From the NCBI RefSeq assembly GCF_020360975.1, contig NW_025408667.1:8308001-8372000 (forward strand): a DNA stretch of 64,000 nt, read 5' to 3'. The position numbers were made by a program, and so were the translations under genes. Positions 58,477-64,000 of the stretch are shown here, in pieces. The DNA is from Hirsutella rhossiliensis (taxonomy: Eukaryota; Ascomycota; Sordariomycetes; Hypocreales; Ophiocordycipitaceae). Position 1 is the stretch's first letter. Every line of letters starts with the position of its first letter. The notes beneath the pieces are model-generated. The model had not been told where the DNA came from and searched no databases. It was given only the letters and a program-made list of their open reading frames with translations.

Positions 58477-60046
58477 ATACCTTTTACGCTAAAGAAGATA
58501 AAGAACTATAACGCCGATTTCCTACGCTATATATAAGAGTAGGTAGCGGCGGGTTTGCCCTTAAAGTATAAGCGATCGGCCTAGAAGTCTTATAGCGACG
58601 CTAGTTCCCCTTTAGTAAAGAAAGCTAAGAAAGGTATAAGGGAATCCTAGTCTTAAGAGACTTTTAGTCTAAGACCTAACGTTAGCGAGGGTCGTGCCCC
58701 TATTACCCTACTAAGTACCCTAACTCCGACTACTAATAAGCCTACCTCTATAGGCCTAGAAACTTATAAGTCTATTACCCTTATTAGCGATATTAATACT
58801 AGCGAGGAGATTATACCTAGGCGCTCCTAGGTAAGTGCTAATAACCCGGCTACTCTATCTCGATAGGGCGGCTTTAGCTAATAAGAGATTATCGCCTAGG
58901 CCGCTCCTTAAAATAAGTAGGCCGATATTAATAACGAGGCTTAGCTAAATAAGGGCTAAGACTATCTTAATACTTAGCCGAATAAGGGCTAAGATAACGA
59001 TAATAGTAATAACGGACACGGCCGCGATTTAACTCCTCCTACCGATAAACCTAAGAACGGCGGCGCTAGAGATAAGGGCACCTAAGCGGCGGTACGAGGC
59101 GGTCGCGCTCCTATAAAGAAGCGTACCCGATCTAAGGCTAAAGCCCGCTTAGTTAGGGCTTATAGGGTTATCCCTTATAAGCTTTAATATATATATTATT
59201 TTAAGATAGTTATTAAGGAGTATAGTATAACCGAGCCTAAGCCTATTAAAGTGCTCTCGATTAGCTATATTTTCTTAGGGGTTTCCTTAACGCGCTATAA
59301 GTAGTGCTATAGATATACTATAACCTATAACTAGGTAAGTTTCCCCTTAACTTTAAATATTACGATTAATAAGCTAATCTTTCTTAAGGCCGCTACTTTT
59401 ATATCTAGTAACTAAGCTAATATAGTCGCTATCGTTAAGTACCTACGCGAGCTTAATAAGCTAAAGACTAGTAATAAGGATGCTAAGGACGATAGCTCGG
59501 ACGCGGGCGTGCTTATTTTCGAGGAGGCTAATCGGCGCCGTCTCGCTATTATAGTATAGTATTTAGCTAAGGCTTTCGACGCCGCTAAGACGGCCTATTA
59601 TAAGTCCTTTAGGACTATAGGTATATAAAAGTCTACTATTATAAGTTTTATCCGACCCTTTTATTAGCAACCGCTTAACGATATACTAAGTTAAGCGTGC
59701 CGACTACCGTACGCTAATTAATAAGCGCCGCGAGCTTATTATTCGCCTTAACCCCGCGCCCTTATTCGATATCGCCTATATAAGCCTAGAGTACTAGGCC
59801 TAGGAATCCCGGTTAAAACTCTACTTTATCGACGGCGATATAAGCTATACTTCGTAGTAATACGCCTTATTATTTACTAAGGCCGAGGTAAGTACCGTAC
59901 TAATAGAGATAGGTCTTAATATAGAGGATAAGGAAGGAGCGGAGGATAAGGTAGTTCCGGTATTTCTAGAGGTATTTAGTATAGTAAAGGGGGCGCCTTA
60001 GTTAGTTCCCACTATACCGGCGAAGAAAAGGGGTAGTCGGAAGTAA
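58477..60046 (+). pseudogene. Antisense accessory gene of Gypsy-3b (3 exons)
   Basis: Structure matches copy a: exon 1 58477-59334 (858 nt, 286 codons, no deletion), intron 1 59335-59388 (54 nt, GTAAGT), exon 2 59389-59640 (84 codons), intron 2 59641-59695 (55 nt) and exon 3 59696-60046 (117 codons, stop TAA). The intron 2 donor reads ATAAGT where copy a has GTAAGT; the lost G follows a T, as a RIP change would give. In-frame stops are TAG/TAA only. Agreement of all exon lengths in multiples of three in both copies is the main support. Function is unknown; the C-terminus is basic (A-K-K-R-G-S-R-K). Confidence 0.78.
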
Positions 60047-60329
60047 TAGATAGGTCTTATCTTTCTTTTATTTAGCTATAACTATCCTTCTCTCCTTTAT
60101 TATTAGGGCCTTAATAGAGTTATAGTTTAGTTTTATTTTCCTTAATAATATTTAATAGGTAGTATAGATAGTTTTCTTTATTCTCCTATTTTACTATTTT
60201 ATATATAGTTATAGGACGTTTAGGCGTACTAATACGTTAACGAGTTAGTAGCGATTTAGTAGGGATTTATTACCGATTTAGTAGCGTCTCCTTACGCTAG
60301 TAGGTTTCCCTACCTTACTTAGTCTTACG

Positions 60330-63300
60330 CCTCTTTTTCCCGGTTAAGCGAGCAGTATATTCTTTAATAAGGTCTTAGCTATTCGCTATATCTTCGGCCT
60401 CGACCTATTAGTTATACTTAGCTAGCTATCCTTTCTATTTAATAAGGAAAAAGGTATCGCCCTTAGATCTCTTTTAGTCTTTAATCTCTTAAACTTCTTA
60501 TTTACCTTTATCGTCCTCTAAGTCTAGTATTAGTAGGGTTTCGCTATCTTTATAGGTGCCTTTACGCTTCTTTTATAGCTCTAAGAGACTAATATAGAAA
60601 ACGTTATAAAGGCGTAGGTACTTCTTAGGGAGTATAAGATAATATACTTACTTTCTAACAGCTTATAGGACCTAAAACGGTCTAATATACTTAGGTAAGA
60701 GTTTTCTTTTTTCGTCCTTAAGGCGTAAGTTCTTTATTAATAATACTATAAGGTCTCTTACTTTTAGTATAAGCAGTTAGTGCCTTAAATTATAGTATTT
60801 TACTTACGATTTAATAGCCTTTCCTTAATATTCCTTAAGCCTCTTTTATAGCTCTTATAGCCTAGTAACTCTTTCTCTTACTTTAGGTACCCCCCTCTAA
60901 ATAATATCGTCCTTAGTATTAATATAAAAGTTTAGTTAGTAACCTATTAACGCTTTATTAGGTAATAACTTAGTTATTGCGTTCTTTATATTATTATATA
61001 TAAATTAAGTAATACGTAGGAGTAATACTTAGTTAGTTTATTCTAAGTTAGTAAAGTATCTTAAGTAGTACTATATAGCTTAGTTTATTTATTCTATTTA
61101 CCTATTAGTTTATAGGTAAAATACCGTCGATAGCCTATATTTTACTTATAAGATAAAATAGAGATCTAACTAGAACTTACTTATAAATAGGGACCCTTTA
61201 TCTAAGATAATGCCTTTCGGAGGTCTATATACTAATTTAACTTAGTAATAGAATAATTCTACTAGCTCTAGGGCTATTATTATCTTAGAGATAGGAAAGA
61301 AGAGGTAATACTTAGTATATCGGTCTACGATTACTAAGATCGTATTAACGTTTTATTTATTATATTATACTTTAGGTAGACCTATAGTAAAGTCTATTAA
61401 TAATTCTTCTTATAGTTATATAAGATATAGTAATAATTATATAGTACTATAAGGGCGATGCCTCTTAGATACTATACCTTAATATACTAGGTATAACTAA
61501 ACGTATTTATTTACGTCTTTCGTTATTCTATCCTAGTAGAAGTTCCTCGCTAGTAGTTCGCTAGTATATCGGGAGCTAAAGTATCCTACTAACGGATTAT
61601 TATAAAAGAGCTATATTAGCTCTTACCGTAAGGCTACCTCTAAAAGTACTATAATACGACCTTTTTATAGTAGTAGTTTATCTAGGTATACTAACTAGAA
61701 ACCCTTCCCTTTTAAGAAGTCTTCGGTCTCCTTTAGCCTACTAATCGCTACGTTAACCGATTAAGTGCGTTTTAATAACTCTAGTAACGGTTTTAGAACT
61801 TCTACTATATAAACCTTTATATAGTAGGCCGCTTCTTTAGTAGTCTTCCTTAAGAGTAACTATTTATAACTAGCTCTCTCTTTAGCTTAATCGGCTAATC
61901 GTTTAGGTCTTACGCCTAAATTATTATAGTTTCGCTATAGATAAGCTTATATATTTTCCTTATATAAAGGCACTTTACTACGCTTATATTAACTTAAGGT
62001 TAAGTATCTCTTTACCTATAAAAACTCCTCGTTATTTCTCTATATAGATATAGTATTAATAGTAGCTAGCTTCGCTTATAGCTCCGGTAATAGTTCTATA
62101 GATAGGGGCTTCTCGCCCTTATATCTAAGCATTCTTAATAGCGCGTCTGCCGGGTTAGATTTACCTATACGATACTTAATTATAAAGTTAAATAGTGCTA
62201 AATATATATACTATCTTACTTACCTCCTATTTAGGGAGGTCTAGTATATAAACGTTTAGAGGTTATAGTAGTCCGATAATACCTTTACTTTATATACTGC
62301 CCCTTTAACGTAATATCGCTAGTATTTAAATAACTTAACGATAGTAAAGAGTTCTTAGTCTAGAATACTATAATTAAGTTTAGCTCTAGTAAACTTCCTT
62401 AACTAAAATACGATTAAATAGTAACGCCCTTTATTATTAGGTTAAGAGATAATCCTTACTATCGCGAATTATAATATATCTATTTCGATACGAATATATC
62501 TTTCTAGATTATAATATCGGAGGAGTAAGGCTCCTTAAAAAGTATCCTTAAGAGCCTAAAACGCTGCCCTTTCGGTAAGGTTTAGCTCTATACTCCCTAG
62601 CTTCTTCTTATTCTTACTCCCCTTTAGTAATATAGTTAAGGGCGCTATAACTCCTAAGTACCTATATATAAATTATCGGTAAAAATTATAGAACCTAAGG
62701 AAAACCTAAATATTATAGTAGGTTATAGGTTTAGGCTATTAAGCTATTGCCTCTACCTATTAAAGGTCTATCGATACCTTATTAATAGATAATATAAACC
62801 TAAGGAACTTAACTAACTATTAATAAAAGATATACTTCGATGGTTTTATATAAAGCTTTATAGCCCTTAGCCTTTTTATTACTTATCCTAAGTATTTAGT
62901 ATATTCTTCTCTTATTTTAGAGTATATAAGGATATCGTTAAAGTAGACTACGTAGATTATATCTATAAGCCCCTTAAGCGCTTAATAGATATAGCTCTAA
63001 AACGTAGCTAGTACGTTAGTAAGTTTAAAGGGTATTACTAAGTATTCGAAATATCTATAACGCGTTTAGAAAGCGGTCTTTTATTTATCTCCTTCTTAAA
63101 TTCGAATACGTTAATATATATTCTATATATTAATCTTAGAAAAATACTTAGCTCCTTAATAGCGGTTAATAATCTCTAAAATAAGGGGTAAAGGGTACTA
63201 ATTCTTTTATATAACCTAGTTAAGTCCTTAGTAGTCTATATATAGCCGTAAGGTACTATCCTTTTTTAGAATAAAAAGGATAGGCGCCTTAGCTAAGCTC

Positions 63301-64000
63301 TTTAACTCCTAGATTATTTTCTTTTTTATTACGTTTTAGATTTAGTCGCGTAATACTTAGAGTTCCCTTTATAATAGAGGGTAAATCGGTCTATAAGGAG
63401 GTTCTATATTAAGGATTAAATTAATTAAGTAATCCGTTCCCTTTCTAGCTAGTAATAAATTAGATTTATTAGCCGAGAAGGTATCTTTAAACTAGTAAAG
63501 AGTTAATAGGATTTCGGCCTATTCTTCTTATAGAATCCCTTTATCTTTATCTTTATCTAGTAGTAGGATTAGCTTAGGATTAAGCGCTATTATATATACC
63601 CTTACTTTATTCCTATATTCCTAAAGGAATCTATAGGGATTCTATAGGGTTTCGCTACTTAGTTAATACTTAAACTACTACTATTATTTCTATAGGATAA
63701 TATAAATACGTTTATCCTCTAAGGTAGTAACTAATAAAAGGATTAATACCCGATTATTTAGCGTTAACTTATTAGTACCGATATAGAAATAAGTAATTAT
63801 CTTTTCGGTGCCCCTTATATCTATTATTTAAAGCGGCACTATCTATACTCTATACTCCCTTACCCTACTATTATTAAGCCTTAATAACTTAGGGTATAAT
63901 AGCCCTACTTATAGTAATCCCTATTATTAGGTAAAGTATACGTTTACGAGGTTAATAATACTATAAGTATCTAAGTATATAGGGACTTTAGTAGGGTTTC
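60330..64000 (-). pseudogene. Gypsy-3b pol (chromodomain, integrase, RNase H, RT), truncated by the window
   Basis: This aligns throughout with 35085-38760 of copy a. The chromodomain is at about 60350-60480, the integrase at about 60900-61700 and RT with Y-L-[D/N]-D near 62925-62955. The start of RT and gag lie beyond the window. Stops are of RIP type, and many stops are shared with copy a while others are private. Confidence 0.85.

Larger units (their letters stand above)
57839..64000 (-). mobile_element. Gypsy-3 copy b, incomplete at the window end
   Basis: The 3' LTR (257 bp) is followed by the antisense gene and pol in reverse, co-linear with 32600-38760. It is inserted in the gag region of Copia-E, with GAGGA as the left target copy; the right partner is outside the window. 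Differences from copy a are mainly C/T or G/A. Confidence 0.92.

Overview
This window looks like a transposon-packed, repeat-induced point mutation (RIP) block from a filamentous ascomycete (Pezizomycotina). In about 60 of 64 kb the dinucleotides CA and TG are almost absent on both strands, TA is in large excess and CpG is kept. Every retroelement reading frame is studded with TAA/TAG where Gln or Trp codons stood. Two short stretches keep normal CA/TG: 41.5-45.1 kb, a unique island, and 53.6-54.2 kb, a late solo LTR. All element calls come from reading frames and repeat alignment by eye; no database was searched.

Left block (1-41.5 kb). A minus-strand Gypsy-1 pol fragment (1-1972) abuts a 5'-truncated Copia element (1973-7717). 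After an unassigned stretch comes an element called D here (8977-21320). D is split by a Copia solo LTR (9710-10185), a complete 7.3-kb LINE (10799-18142, with a 21-bp target duplication) and a 381-bp TRIM-like element with two 90-bp LTRs (20517-20897). A second Copia 5' end (21321-22344) meets a complete Gypsy-2 (22345-30139, two 395-bp LTRs). An unidentified ORF follows, interrupted by a complete Gypsy-3 (32600-40406, two 257-bp LTRs, TSD CCTTA). A second D LTR joined to an RT fragment (40518-41535) borders the island.

Island (41.5-44.9 kb). It holds one apparently intact five-exon gene (43434-44760) for a 353-residue seven-helix protein of the fungal PTH11-like/SAT4 rhodopsin-domain type, with a TATAAAG about 170 bp upstream.

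Right block (44.9-64 kb). A minus-strand Copia, family E here, starts at 44937. It carries a same-family solo LTR (45714-46176, TSD ATAGA), a complete Gypsy-1 (48702-56250, two 186-bp LTRs, TSD CTTTT) and, from 57839 to the window end, a second Gypsy-3. Gypsy-1 is itself split by an almost un-RIPed 568-bp solo LTR (53643-54210, TSD GAAGT). Removing that LTR restores the pol frame, so the insertions can be ordered in time.

The most unusual signal is an accessory gene on the strand opposite to the RT gene, tail-to-tail with it, inside four different retroelements: Gypsy-1, Gypsy-2, Gypsy-3 (two copies) and the LINE. Each has at least one GTAAGT-type intron on the antisense strand. In Gypsy-3 the structure (286, 84 and 117 codons; introns of 54 and 55 nt) is identical in both copies. 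Such antisense ORFs are known from some plant LTR retrotransposons; I do not know of a description of this recurrent layout in fungal chromoviruses plus a LINE.
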